Position numbers and translations under genes: made by a program. A stretch of 64,000 bases of DNA, taken from Phanerodontia chrysosporium. Its lineage: Eukaryota; Basidiomycota; Agaricomycetes; Polyporales; Phanerochaetaceae. The stretch spans positions 62,001 to 126,000 of the forward strand of contig MJGA01000030.1 in NCBI GenBank assembly GCA_001910725.1. The letters run 5' to 3'. Position 1 is the stretch's first letter. Each line of letters begins with the position of its first letter. The notes beneath the pieces were generated by a model. The model searched no databases, had not been told where the DNA came from, and saw nothing but the letters and a program-made list of their open reading frames with translations. Shown piece after piece: positions 10,475-22,620 of this stretch.

Positions 10475-11316
10475 TTAGCAGTCAGCAAGGATGCTCTCGA
10501 GCGCAGTCTTCTCCGCGGAATCGATCGTCAGGCTGTAGAAGTACTTGACCTGGACCCATGCACGAGCGTACGTGCAGCGGTAGGACGCCAGCGGCGGCTG
10601 CCACTGTGCGATGTCTTTGTCGCCTGCAATTAATGAAGATTGTTAGCCCAATGCAGGGTAGCAGGCACCGCGAAACGCACCCTTGGAGTCGTTCAGGTTG
10701 TCAGTGACGGCAACAAGCTGCGGGCGGGTCAGGTCGTTCGCGAGCGCCTCGCGCTGCGCAGGCGTCCAGTTGCGCGCGCCAGAGAGCCATGCCTCCTTCA
10801 GGGGGACAAGGTGATCCTGCAAAGCATCAGCATGTCTCCAGGAGTGCGGAGCTCGGGATGCTCACAATGTCGAGGTCGCTGGGGTTCGTGGTCGGGACAC
10901 CGTCGTACGGCGAGACCCAGTTGCCCGAGGTCGGCTTGCACGAGCTGTCAGTGACGACGTCGGTGCCGTCGCGGATGAGCACGGTCTCGCGTGTGTCACA
11001 TTTGCCAGAGACTGGTGGTGGGTAACTGATGCTGAGAACGCGCGGACGATAGAGGATGAGAGCACGACGCACTGGTATCCCAGGTCTTGAACAGGTCGCG
11101 AGAGTAGGCGGGAGTATTCGAGTCCACCGCGACGGTCACTATGAAGATGCAGAAGTTAGACACCTTGGTCGTGATTATGTAGGTAGGCGTACATTGGCTG
11201 AGGTACGACCGGGCAGTCGCGCCGCTGACCGGGGTAGGCAGAGCCCTGCCGAGCAGCTCAACGGGCGCAGCCACTGCAGCAGTGGCAAGCGCGAGGACGA
11301 CGGCGAACGCGACCAT
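10475..11316 (-). CDS. Secreted HNH-type nuclease, DUF1524 (GmrSD C-terminal-like)
   Basis: Predicted extracellular nuclease of about 206 residues in five exons. The start at 11316 gives a signal peptide (MVAFAVVLALATAAVAAP). The core carries the DUF1524 beta-beta-alpha metal signature DHLVPLKEAWLSGA (the His in DH is the expected general base), followed by LVAVTDNLNDSKGDKD and WQPPLASYRCTYARAWVQVK. Paired Cys residues (GKCDTRE, DSSCKP, YRCTYA, LADC) suit a disulphide-bonded secreted protein. Fungal DUF1524 proteins of this size are small secreted proteins, unlike the bacterial GmrSD restriction enzyme that shares the fold. A role in nutrient scavenging from nucleic acid is inference. Confidence 0.88.
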
Positions 11317-12897
11317 GATAACGCAATGGGTGAACCCGCTATATTCCAGAGGTCAAGAGCCCCAACCGAGCTCCTTATATCCAAGCAAGAGGAATGATAG
11401 CATCATGGCATGGTCGTGGTCGAGGGAACGAACGTGGTGTATTCCGCTTCACACATTCAGCGCTCAGCGGCGGACGCTGGCAGCTACTACTTAGCCTGAG
11501 CATTGAAGCTCGCCGGCCAAATGCCAAGACATTGCATGTCGAGTGCGCATGTGGAGCGTCGTGTGGCGAACATCACTAGAGGTTCCTAGTGGAGGTTATT
11601 TGAAGTTGAGGAATGCATCAGAGGATGTGATATTGGCGATAAGCCTGCAAGTGCAGGTGGGCTCCCCCCTTCGGTGCCTTCGTCGTATATCCTTGAGCTG
11701 GGGATGGTCCCTCGCTTGTCATTGACTAGAAGATGACCATTGCCCTTCGATATCGGAGCCGCATCTGACCCATGCGGTCGCAGCTTCGAGACTTCGTGCC
11801 GCAGACATCGCGTGGACGGGAAAGAGGCTGGAAGAACGCCGGCAACGACGCATTCCGTGGCCGAAGGCATCTCGTTCGACGATGCCTGTACCTGATTGGA
11901 AGCGAGTGAGCTTGCTGAGGAACGTGATAGCGCATGTCTCACCTTACGATGTGCAAGTGTTACTTACTTGCCGTTGTGGTGCACGTTGGCGAGGAGGAGG
12001 ACTAAGCAAGTCGTTGGCAATTCAAAGTAGAGGGCGCTTATATTAATTCTTTGGCTAAGTAGGCTGTCATGATCGCCATCTTGCAAGCTACGCTACGACA
12101 TACACCTTTGGTTAGTGGTGGAGCTAGCGAGCCTTCGAGTGATAAATGCTATATGTAGTTGAACTCAGATCCGACACTCTTTGAAGCTAGATATTCGACT
12201 TTAAGCTTCGCGCAGTAATAAGGTCTACGAGGAAACCGCAGAGAAAGCGCGGGCCGATGGCCGAAATAACATACCGAAAGGTTTACCCCGGGACCCGCGC
12301 CCTGCACGACTTGGCTTTTGACCTTGACCACCTCCATCCTCGTCTTGCCAGAACGTACGCAGAATGATCTCATTACCAGAAGCCTTTGCACGACCAGGCA
12401 GCGCGACTTAGGCAGAGACTGGCGACCTGAGCGTTCGAAGCGCAAGACGCTCTTAAACTGGAGGAGCTGCTACAGGGTAGTAGTGGTTAGTACAGGCTGC
12501 TGCAAGGGGACTCACTGTATGTGTTGCGCCTTGCTGAACAAAGTCATCGTTTCGTTGTGCAACCGCCGAAGTGAAATACCCTAGAATTTAACTTGGCCTT
12601 GGCCGCCATTCGACCTAGACCGTCATGCTCCTTCCGCACACCAGAATTGCACGTCGACACCACCGCACGGAGCCTAGCGACCGAGACCGTATTCCGCTGT
12701 GCGTGATCTCTCCGGCAAGCCGATGATGTCTCTCCGCATGCAGGGCAACGTGACTTGTGCCGGACGGTACTTGTGCGCCGGCGTACGAGTCTCATCTAGA
12801 CTCTCATGACCCCGCTCTATTCTCAGCACCTCTAACCTTCGTACCACCACCATCGTCCACCTCAAGCGCTCTCTGGTGCGCTGTCAGGTTGCTGGCG
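11317..12897. other. Intergenic region
   Basis: About 1.6 kb upstream of both the nuclease (-) and the DHTKD1-like gene (+). A TATA-like ATATA sits near 11340. Short open frames occur on both strands but none has a recognisable domain or consistent splicing. I see no RNA gene or repeat. Confidence 0.55.
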
Positions 12898-15800
12898 ATG
12901 AGAGCGGACGCTTTGGCGGCGAGTCGCCTCCGACGCGGAGGGCTTGCACATGCACGGCTCGCAGGGAGTGTGAGAGCATACCACGACAAGTCGTACGGAT
13001 ACCGCGAGCCACGTCGCTTTTCCTTGCCAGATTGTGCGTAGTCACATCGTCTCTGCACCGCGCATACAGTGACCCCCCTGTGCAGACAGCCCTGCCCAGC
13101 TCGAGAACCGGACGAAGAACGCCCCGCTCCTGCGCTACGTCGACTCACTCCGCACGCACGGCCACCGCGCTGCACGCATCGACCCGCTCGACCTGCTCCA
13201 ACGCGAGGAGGTCGCCGCGCTGAACCCCGCACGCTACGGCCTGACCGACCCGGACGCGAAGTACAACATCGACGGCATCGTCTGGACGCGTCCTGTCGGC
13301 GACGCGTCGGGCGCGCCGGAGGAGTGGACGCTCGCACAGATCACGGAGCACCTCCGCCGTATCTACGTCGGCCGCATCGCGTACGAGTACATGCACTCGC
13401 CGTCCAAGACCGAGCGCCTCTGGTTCTCGCACCTCCTCGAGTCCCAGGTCGCGCCCGCGCCCCTCGCGCAGGACGCCAAGCGCAGGATCCACCGCCTCGT
13501 CGCTGAAAGCGAGGTCTTTGACCAGTTCATGCAGGCGAAGTTCCCGAACGTGAAGCGCTACGGCCTCGAGGGCGGCGAGTCGATGCTGCCGGCGATGGAC
13601 ACGCTCTTCCGCGCCGCGAGCGAAGGTATGTGCCGCCTCGCGTACATACATACATCGACTGACACGACTTGTAGCTGGAATTTCAAACATCATCATCGGA
13701 ATGGCCCACCGCGGACGCTTGAACCTGCTCACCGGCCTCATGGAGCTCCCCTGTCGGGCTCTCTTCAACAAGATTCGTGGAGGCAACGAAGTGCCGGACG
13801 AACTCGTCGACCGCGCTGGGGCGTATGGAGACATCATCAGCCACTTAATTTCCACTCCGACGCTCACATATGGCTCGCACAAAGTCAAGGTCTCGATGCT
13901 ACAGAACCCGTCACACTTGGAAGCTATCAATCCGGTGGCGCTTGGAAAGACTAGGGCGAAGCAGTTCGCGCTGCTGAAGAAGCTTTTTGGTATTACTGTA
14001 AGCCCTGCGCTCCAGACGCCGAACTTTCGCTAACGAACGCTGGAATTCAGACGGACACGGCAGACCTGAACTCGAAGGCACGCCAATCCGAGGCTCAGGG
14101 ACAAGCAAACGCAGCATTGCAAGAGCACATCGGCGAATGCTATCCCGGAGACAAGGTCCTATGCGTTCAGATGCACGGAGACGCTAGTTTCACCGGTCAG
14201 GGTGTCGTAATGGAGGGCCTGAGTTTGAGCAACTTGCCGCACTACACGGTGGGAGGCTCGGTGCACCTGGTCGTCAAGTACGTTTGGCCAATATACGTCG
14301 TAACGTCCACTGACCTTGACATCTTGCGTATTACAGCAACAGGTATGGGCTGTGTTACCGCGACGGCGAGGTAATGAGCCATTTCTGACTGCTTGTTGTA
14401 CAGTATTGGATACACTACTCCGGCCTCCGGTGCCCGTTCCTCGCTGTACTGCTCCGATATCGGGAAGATGATCAACGCCCCGGTCTTGCATGTCAACGGA
14501 GACTACCCAGAGGGTACGACCAGCATGCGCTGTTGATGTACCTCAATCGCTCACTATCATTTTCTCTAGACGTCACCCGCGCTATCGAGATTGCGTTCAA
14601 GTACAGGAACTTCTTCCGCAAGGACATCATCATCGACCTGATCGTCTACCGCCGATGGTATGCTGGACAGCGTCACCCTCGTTCAAAGCTGACCATCGTG
14701 CTCGCGCAGGGGACACAACGAGCTCGACGAGCCGGCGTTCACTCAGCCCCTTATGTACGAGAAGATCCGCTCCAGGCAGTCCGTCCCAGCTCTTTACGAG
14801 CAGCAACTCATTGTTCGTGTGCACTGCCCATTCTGTTATGTCCCATCTGATGCCTCTCCCGCCCACAGTCCGAAGGTGTCATCGACAAGTCCACTGCCGA
14901 CTCCATCCGGTCCACATACAAGGAGCACCTGAACACCGAGCTGATCTCCGCCGACTCGTACCGCGCCCCGCCTCTCGTGCACACGAACCAGTGGAGGGGC
15001 ATCGTGTCGACGCTGAACGACGAAGCGGGCGTGAAGCAGGATGCGCCGGTTATCTATCACCCCGAGACTGGTGTTGACAAGGCGCTCCTGGTAGACGTCG
15101 GCAAGGCGAGCGTGGCAACGCCGGAAGGTTTTGTGCGTGTCTGTGTTTCCGCCATCGCTCGACGTGCAAGGGCTGACATCATACGGCCTGCAGGAAATTC
15201 ATTCACGTCTCCAGAGACACGTGAAGCGCAGGATCCAGACGCTGGAATCGGGCAAAGACATTGACTGGGCTACTGCTGAGGTGTGCCTTCATTCATTCCT
15301 TGCGTCTCTCGTCGTGTTCTGAAGCGCTCGCTGTCAGGCTCTGGCGTGGGGATCGCTCATGCTGGAAGGCTACGACATCCGGATCTCGGGCCAGGACGTC
15401 GGCAGAGGAACCTTCAGCCAACGGTACGCGTCCCCGCCATGTCTCCTTGTTTGAGGCTGATTGCCATGCGCCCTAGGCACGCGATGCTTGTGGACCAGAA
15501 GACAGAGGGCGTCATCGTCCCACTGAACGAGTTCCTGAAGTCGGAGGGCAGACTCGAGTTGGCCAACAGTACGTGCATAGAAAGCCTCTGTGCGCCCCCA
15601 TCCCGCATCCTCTGACGAGTGGACCTGCAGGTTCGCTCAGCGAATATGCTGTCCTTGGGGTGAGTGGTGGCAGCCTCGTTCGGAGGGCCGAATTATAATA
15701 TGGGCTGCGTAGTTCGAGTATGGTGTCAGCTGGGAGCGGCCGAACATCTTGCCGATATGGGAAGCGCAATTTGGTGATTTTTTCAACGGTGCTCAGGTAT

Positions 15801-16845
15801 GGGTCATCCTTGGCGGGGTGCATTTTCTAAGTTGCTCACGTTCCTGCAGATCATCATCGACACCTTCATATCGTCCGCGGAAAGTGAGTCATATCCGTGC
15901 ACCGTCCTCTGCGTAATCTCATTTCGTTCTGAAGCCAAGTGGCTGAAGCAAAGTGGAATCGTCCTTAACCTTCCTCACGGGTAATCTCGTTCACCGCCCC
16001 TTGTGGAACTTTGCTAACATATGTTGTTCAAGTCTTGATGGTGCCGGGCCTGAACACTCTTCTTGCCGCCCCGAGCGATGGTTACAGGTGAGCTTTGACG
16101 GCTTCCGGAAAGTGTGCACGTTACTGACACCGGCAATCCTGCAGCTGACGAATGACCGGCCCTACTACCCTGAAGACGAGACCAGGAATCCCAACGTTAA
16201 CATGCATGTCGTCTTCCCCACGACTCCGGCGCAGTACTTCCACCTTCTGCGTCGACAGATGAAGCGCAACTACCGCAAGCCGTTGATTGTGATCGGCCCA
16301 AAGGGCCTCCTCAGGCTTCCGGTGAGCAACCATGGGTTGCAATATCTCGCTGAAGCTTATATGATGCGTTCCAGGCCGCCTCATCGACGTTGGACGAAAT
16401 GGCCTCCGGCACGCAGTTCCAGCCTGTCCTCGACGATCCGCACATCAGGGACCCGTCGACCGTCGAGCGTGTCTACCTGGTGAGCGGCAAGTTCTACTAC
16501 GAGCTCGACAAGGCGCGCGAGCGGACGTCGCACCACGGCGGCAAGGTCGCGCTCGTGCGCGTCGAAGAGCTCTGCCCGTTCCCGTTCGTTCGCCTCCGCG
16601 AGGTGCTCGCGCGCTACCCGCATGCACGTGACTTCCGCTGGGCGCAGGAGGAGCCGCAGAACACGGGCGCGTGGCACCACGTCAAGGACCGCATCGCCGA
16701 GACGCTCCGCCAGCTCCGTCCCGATGCCGACCTGCGCTACTACGGCCGTGGTGTGTCCACTATGCCCGCGCCGGGCTCTGCACGCGCATACAAGAGGGAG
16801 CAGGAGTGGTATGTGAATAATCTGTATGATCACCTAAAGTTGTAG
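12898..16845 (+). CDS. DHTKD1: 2-oxoacid dehydrogenase E1, DHTKD1 type (2-oxoadipate dehydrogenase)
   Basis: Thiamine-diphosphate E1 enzyme of the mitochondrial matrix that decarboxylates 2-oxoadipate in lysine and tryptophan breakdown, working with the shared E2 and E3. Nineteen exons code for roughly 900 residues. The N-terminus [15 protein letters not shown] is Arg-rich without acids after residue 3, a likely mitochondrial presequence. Motifs in order: [63 protein letters not shown] (ThDP/metal), [64 protein letters not shown] and EEPQNTGAW. It lacks the long N-terminal domain of true OGDH and fits DHTKD1 throughout. Introns include 13034-13085, 13626-13674, 13998-14050, 14278-14336 and 14343-14403; the last two flank a 6-nt microexon at 14337-14342. 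Confidence 0.94.
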
Positions 16846-18223
16846 AATAGGACGCTTGGACTCTTGTGGATGGAGACAGTGTAGAGTGTACAGCTCAGTC
16901 CTCGGAATGCAATCACACGTAATCTTTTTCTCTCCTTGTCATGCTACGGTGCATGAGTTATACGCAGCGATCTGCTCTCGCTGTATTCACCTCAGTTATC
17001 CTCGACGGTCACGGCTTCGTCTTGGATCGAAGTCTGTCGATTTCGTGGCGGAAGGTGGTGGAACCACGAACAACGTTGTAGCAGAGATTTACTGTAGATG
17101 ACGCTAGTACAGATGGGCGGAAAGAACGACGAGAGGGAGAGGTTGCGGCCCGATGCAAAAGATGCATGCAATCTACTGTTGCAGCATCAAGGCAGGCTTC
17201 CTTGAGATGACAAGTGTCAAACACGGATCTTCCACTCTCGACGTCAGCAAAGCCTCGCAGACAGTGGTGGGTTGCTGCGCACATCTCGTTCACTTTCCAT
17301 ATCCACACCGACCTCGCTGTCGCCGTCGCCGTCGCTCCGTGTCTTCATCTCCATTTACCCTCGCCGTCAGAATTGTTGCAAGTCTGCACGAACCCGCGCC
17401 ACACGGCTGACAACACCTCGGGGACGTCTTGCCGCGACTCTCGTGCGATGCGTTGCAAGTCCGGCTTCAGTCAGCAAGGAAGTCAAAGGCCCAGTGAGGG
17501 TGTGTAATGTGCCGCATACAGGCCACCACAACCGGCTAGAGTGGCCGCTTGGGCGTGTGGCGGAACATAAGGCCAGGAAAGACTGGTACGTATTCATGCA
17601 CAGCAGAGGCGCATACAGTCACCATTCAGATAACGATTGTCGAAAACATCAACAGGTGTCTACATGGCACAAATAAGATCTAGTAAACGCACAGAGCGTG
17701 GGCTTGTCTGAGGTATGTTTCCATGTTCATGTGTCACACTTAACTAGAAGCAGCTACTTCACGGCCCCAGCATTAGGGCGCGCCAACGCTGCGGGCACTC
17801 GGCATCGATCCCAAGCGTACCTGCAAGAGAATCAGCTCCCTAAGAACACTTGGACAATGCTAGATAAAAGACTGGTGCGCTGTCTAGTCTGGTAGTTCTA
17901 GAGAGTGACTCACAAGCAGCGCCTGAACAAGCGGACCTAGGAGAGGAAGAACCTTACCAGACCACCGAGTCGCGACGGCATCTTGCTATACCCTCTCTGG
18001 CGGTGAAGACCAAGACCATGCGCGCCGAGAAACACATTTCCGCAGGCGCATCAGGCGCATCAAGGCAGCTCGATCGAAGATTTCGCGTAGCCGACCCGCG
18101 GCAGAATTGATGGACCTCGCTAGGAGCGACCTTCTCGGTTGCTTCACTTCCGTCACGACTCACGGTCAGATGCTGTGAGCACATCCGCTCTTTCTTCTCT
18201 CTCTGCGCTGGTCTGCACAACCC
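16846..18223. other. Intergenic region
   Basis: About 1.4 kb with no recognisable gene. The last 200 bp form the F-box gene promoter and include two tandem copies of GGCGCATCA at 18045-18062. Confidence 0.55.
18045..18062 (+). promoter_or_regulatory. Tandem GGCGCATCA motif upstream of the F-box gene
   Basis: Two head-to-tail copies of the 9-mer GGCGCATCA, 162-179 bp upstream of the ATG at 18224. The same 9-mer recurs in inverted form at 49619-49640 and 60346-60373 and singly at 3055-3063. A transcription-factor site is an inference from position and recurrence. Confidence 0.4.
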
Positions 18224-19991
18224 ATGTCGTTCCTTGGTCTTCGAAAAACACGCACGCCCACAGACACTGCCGACAGTCTCCATGCGCACGAGTCCAGCTC
18301 CCAGACTCCGAGCATAAAGTCGACCAACACCTTCAGGAAACGCCTCTCGAGCTTCAATGTTTTTGCGCCGAAGCGTCTGCGCTCGCACGTCTCGAAGAAG
18401 TTCAATGGCGTGGGTTTCACCGCGGCATACGAGCCCCATCCGTACACGCCGTCGCGCTCGCCGTCTCCGGAGCCGTCACTTGAGATCAGGAGACCGAGTG
18501 GGCTGGGGCGCAGGGCAAGCATCACGGGAGACTCGGGAGAATGGTGGGCGGAGGATTCGTACCCTCGGGCACCCAAGGAGCGCAAGCGGAGCATCAGCAC
18601 GCCAGAACTCTCGCTCGTGCTCCCCAGCGGCGACCTGGGGCGCTGGCCGGAACACATTGAACACGAAGAAGAGCCTTTGAAGCCACGCAAGCCCGTGTGC
18701 ATGCTCCCACGAATACCTCTCGACCTCCTCAAAGCCACCGTCTCGTTCGTGCCCCACTCCGACCTTCCAGCCCTCGCGTTGACATGCCGGACCTTTCTCG
18801 ACGTCGCGCGGGGCCGCATGTACCGCAATGTCGACCTCCTTCGCTCGGACGAGGCATGTGTCGACAGGTGCATCAATCTCCTGGCGTCAAAGCGCGACCT
18901 CGCCGCGCTCGTGGAGACGTTCGCCTGCCAGTTCGTGCCACAGTCGCAGAACCTGGGCAACACCTCGCCGCTGCCCGCCTTCACGTTCGCCATCGCGCTC
19001 AACAACATGCAGAACCTCTCCTCTCTCACCCTCGCGCGCTACGACGCCGCCGTGCTCTTCCACACGACCTTCCAGCTGCGGCGGCTGACGCTCCTCTGCG
19101 ACACCGCCCCGCAGAGCGAGCTCGAGGGCCTGTTCGCGTGGCTGTCGAACCAGCCGAAGCTTACGTCGCTCTCGTTCCCCAATCTCGTGCTCGACAAAGA
19201 GAGCGCCAAATGGATCGCTGGCGCTGGCAGCCAGCTCGCCAATATACCCGAAGAAGACCAGGACGGCGAGTCTGCCGCCGCGCCTGTGCTGTTCCCACCG
19301 TCGCTTCTCTCTGCCCTCGACCACATTGCTGGCCCCTCTGCGCTCGTCAGCGCGATTGTCCCTGGACGCCCGGTCGCGTCCGTGACCGTGCAGATTCACA
19401 CCACCATCTACGACGGGCTGCGGCCGTCGGCCCTCGTCGCCGAGCTCGCGCAGGGGAGCGCGAGCGTGACCTCCTTCGCGCTGGTCGCGCCACATCAGAG
19501 CCGCGTCGACGCGCGCACGATCGAACGCGTGCTCATGGCTGCCGGGGCCGAGCTCGGCGGGACGTTGAAGGTCTTGGAGATCGAGACGTCCCTGGAGGAC
19601 CAAGTAAGTGGCCGCCGCACTCTGCGTGCCCGTCCGGCGCTGACGGCCCCGCCAGGTGCTCTACAAGCACGTGCACAGCATCCTGCCGCGCTACCGCAGG
19701 CTGCACACGCTGCGCCTGCGCCGCAACTACAGCGACCAGACGTCGCGCACGGCGCCGCCGGGGCACCTCGTCGCGTTCCCGACCGCCCCGCCGTCGCCGT
19801 CCGCCCCGAGCCCCCCGGGCTCCCCGGGCATCACGCCGCTGCGCATGCAGGAGCGCACGCAGCTCGTCGCGTGGAGCAAGCAGTGCCCGACACTCGCCTC
19901 CGTCGTCTTCCCCTCCGGCGGGTGCTGGCGCATCTCGGAGAGCTTCTCCGGCCCCGTGTACGCGTTCGTCGGCCACCTCAAGGCGGCCTAG
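18224..19991 (+). CDS. F-box protein with leucine-rich C-terminal region
   Basis: 571 residues in two exons (intron 19604-19655). Residues 1-155 are Ser/Arg/Pro-rich and probably disordered. The F-box spans about residues 163-205 (MLPRIPLDLLKATVSFVPHS, then DLPALALTCRTFLDVARGR), which would bind Skp1 and place the protein in an SCF ubiquitin ligase. The rest has spaced Leu motifs (LSSLTLARYD, LRRLTLLCD, LTSLSFPNLVL), suggesting a substrate-binding repeat region of the kind common in agaricomycete F-box expansions. The second exon has a Pro/Ser insert near the C-terminus. The ubiquitination target is unknown. Confidence 0.8.
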
Positions 19992-22620
19992 CCAGGCCGC
20001 GCGCTTCTACGCTGGTGCGCCGGATGGATTCCAAGTACCGTATATAATGATAATGCGCCTGCGCGGTCCGTTTCAATCTGTCACATTTATTGGAGCCGCA
20101 GGGGTCGGCAGGGCCCTGTGGAAAACGGAGATTGCTTGGTATGTCTGTTGTGCTTGTGGATGTTGGTCTGCGCGCGCTGATGCTCTGCTCGTCAGTCAGT
20201 TATCGTGCTGTATATTCGTATTGCTCTTTCGTTCGCTGCACTGTCCCGAGTTTCTTTGCACCCATCCTTGTCGTGCCGATAGGGCACACGACGCCCGTTA
20301 TAACATAGCACCGTGATATTGTCCTCCGCGTGCCAGCAACGCTCGATGAACGATCCTGGCGAACCACCCGCGACAATGGCGCAGACTCGATGCGGACACG
20401 GCAGACATTGTGTGACCCGCCAACCGCCGCGCATCGGCTCGTTGCCGAGGGAGTGACTGGAATACACAAAGGCCTGCATGCGTGCGGACGCCCTCGCCTA
20501 CTAGTGGATTGGAAGGCTCAGACGGCCGAGGGAGGAGGTCGTCGCGGGCTGTGAGTATCGGAGAACAAGACCAAGGCTAGTGAAAGCCATGCTACAAAAT
20601 CCTTCTACGCAGAACTAAGAGCAGCACAAGGCTGCCAGCAGACGGCGCGGCTGCGCTACTCGGTGACCCAAGGCGCCCGAGTAGAGCTCTACACTATCCT
20701 GCGACATCGCTCGTGGGCACGACGGCGAGCTCTTGCGCACGGCACGCGGCGTTGTCGCCCTGGCAAAACCTGATGGTCCTACGCTGACTGAACATCGCAG
20801 CGAGCAGTTGGCGCCGTGGTCCAGGATTGCGAACAGCACGAATGGGTGATCATCTATGAGGCGGCGTGAAGTCGCAGCGGCGGATAGGTTCGTCTATCGC
20901 CCGTCGGCATTGAGGCGGCGACAGGCGGCTCGGTGCTGTGCTCGATAGATGGCGCGAGCCTGAGGGCGGCGGCGGTGGCGGCGGCGGAACGGGGAGTAAA
21001 TCAATGCTGTCGCCTGGCCCGCACAAACGTCTCGCCTTGCCAGACATTCTCGAGAGCGGCGCACGGGCAACTACGCGCGGCGTAGCTGGCCATGAACAGC
21101 CTGTGCTGCCGAGGTGAGCGACATGGATCGTGCTGCAACATCGAGAGGCGCGACATGCGCAGCTGCAGGCGGGCGCGCGTGTCAGACACTGACACGCGGA
21201 CCCGGAGGACTCTGCGCGTGGTCGCGAATCGCCCGCACCTCCTGCTCGGGTAGACACGTTCCGTGAGCTCGCTGTATCAGATAGCGAAAAATGTTCTAGC
21301 TATTTTACGTTATTTTGTAGCATTCTCGGCTGTACTTAGCTAGTGTAAAAATACGGTCTCGAGGACGCCATCGCGGGTGTCCTCGTTGTTCAGTCATCTG
21401 TTACCTGCGCGAATAGCCTATTGACTTACTATCCACGCTACGGTAGGTCTACGATAATTAACATGAGATATATTGCGAGATGAGAAGGCATATTGTGGCG
21501 CATGCTGAATATACTACAGCGACGGCGAATCAAAAGAAAGCGATGGCGATGCCCATACTCAAGGCAAAGATGCCTAAGACAAGGTGCTTGCAGCTGTGCG
21601 ACAACATCAAGACTATGGTAGTAAAAAAAACCGCGGTCCGGCATCAACCTCGACTCATGATGTGAATATTTGAGACAGCGAACCTGGAACGGGTTCGGGA
21701 TTGGACCTGCGCTCACCACCGGGAGCAGTTCGGGCATGTTACAATGGAAAGTGAGGTTCTAGTCTGTACTTGGGTTTATACATGCAACTGCTTTCTCAAG
21801 AATGGTGCTACGCACCCTTTAACTGCTCTCCATGGACCGGCTTTCCACCGGTACAAGGAATCTCCACTCTGTATCATGAACGAGGGCACGGACTGAAGCG
21901 GCACGTTCAGAAGGACGCATTGGGTGCGTTGGAGTGTCAGAATGCATGTCGCTGCTCACACTAGTAGAGTGGTGTTGGCCAGACAAAATCCATGTAGGAG
22001 CTGAAGACAATGCACTCGAGAGGCTCCTTGCCTGCAGCGATGAACTACGCACTCCTTGAGATCGAGGATTACTCACGTGTGAAGACGTTGGCCTTATGCA
22101 GTCTGGTTAGGCTGCTTGTTCAATGAGAAAGCAGCCAAGAACTCATCAGACACGATGCCTGAATTAACAGGTTTTAGGGAGGGGTAAGACGAGAGGAAGA
22201 AAGGAAAGCGGGAGAGAGGAACCAAACTCTGCTGACGCGTCTTGTGTGTGGCAGTATCCAAAAGCGTCTACAACGTGGGTCTGAACAACGACTGGGGCAG
22301 TCGTGATAGAGTCTGGTGAATGACCTGTCCATAGGAGTTTTAGGGCAGGATTGGTCTGTGCTTAAGTTTCTTTTTCTGTTTTTTGCACTTATAGTGTATA
22401 ACAGAAGATGGAGCCATGTAACGGCAGGGTATGGCAACAAACGTTCCAGCTGCACAGCGCCATCTATACAGCGTCCAAAAGAGGTCCGCGCCAGTATATA
22501 ATAAGTATAAATAAAGATTGCTGGGGAGTGAACCAATGCCGAGTCCCACTTCACTCCGCGTCGTCGCCCGCCCGCCGGAAACGCGCCCACATGCCGCCCT
22601 GTGAGCGTCAGCAACCGGGA
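19992..22620. other. Intergenic region containing one copy of a dispersed repeat
   Basis: About 2.6 kb without a recognisable gene. A GGC/GCC-rich tract sits near 20965-20990. The notable content is the repeat copy at 22171-22330, which matches 43192-43364 in opposite orientation. No convincing tRNA or open gene was found. Confidence 0.55.
22171..22330 (+). repeat. Dispersed repeat copy A (inverted partner at 43192-43364)
   Basis: Runs from GTTTTAGGGAGG to TGACCTGTCC and aligns with the reverse complement of 43192-43364 with a few small gaps. Shared blocks include AAAGCGGGAGAGAGGAACCA, TGCTGACGCGT and CCAAAAGCGTCTACA. Both copies can encode SKSVY-VGL-NDW-SRDRVW-MTCP, but copy A has a stop after RVW. 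This looks like a decayed coding or transposon fragment. Confidence 0.7.

Noticed and set aside
10475..11316. HNH/GmrSD-like domain as part of a restriction or phage-defence system
   Set aside because: It has a eukaryotic signal peptide and introns, and no GmrS-type or NTPase partner is adjacent; it is a secreted fungal protein.
12898..16845. Assignment as classical 2-oxoglutarate dehydrogenase (OGDH/KGD1)
   Set aside because: The N-terminal extension of OGDH is missing and block-by-block motifs follow DHTKD1, so the 2-oxoadipate type is preferred; substrate overlap is still possible.
18697..20316. 539-codon open frame in another frame of the F-box gene
   Set aside because: Arg/His/Pro-rich shadow produced by high GC at third positions of the real gene.
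21685..21735. Possible tRNA on the minus strand (GGTCCAATCCC resembles box B)
   Set aside because: No acceptor pairing, no anticodon arm and no box A at the right distance.
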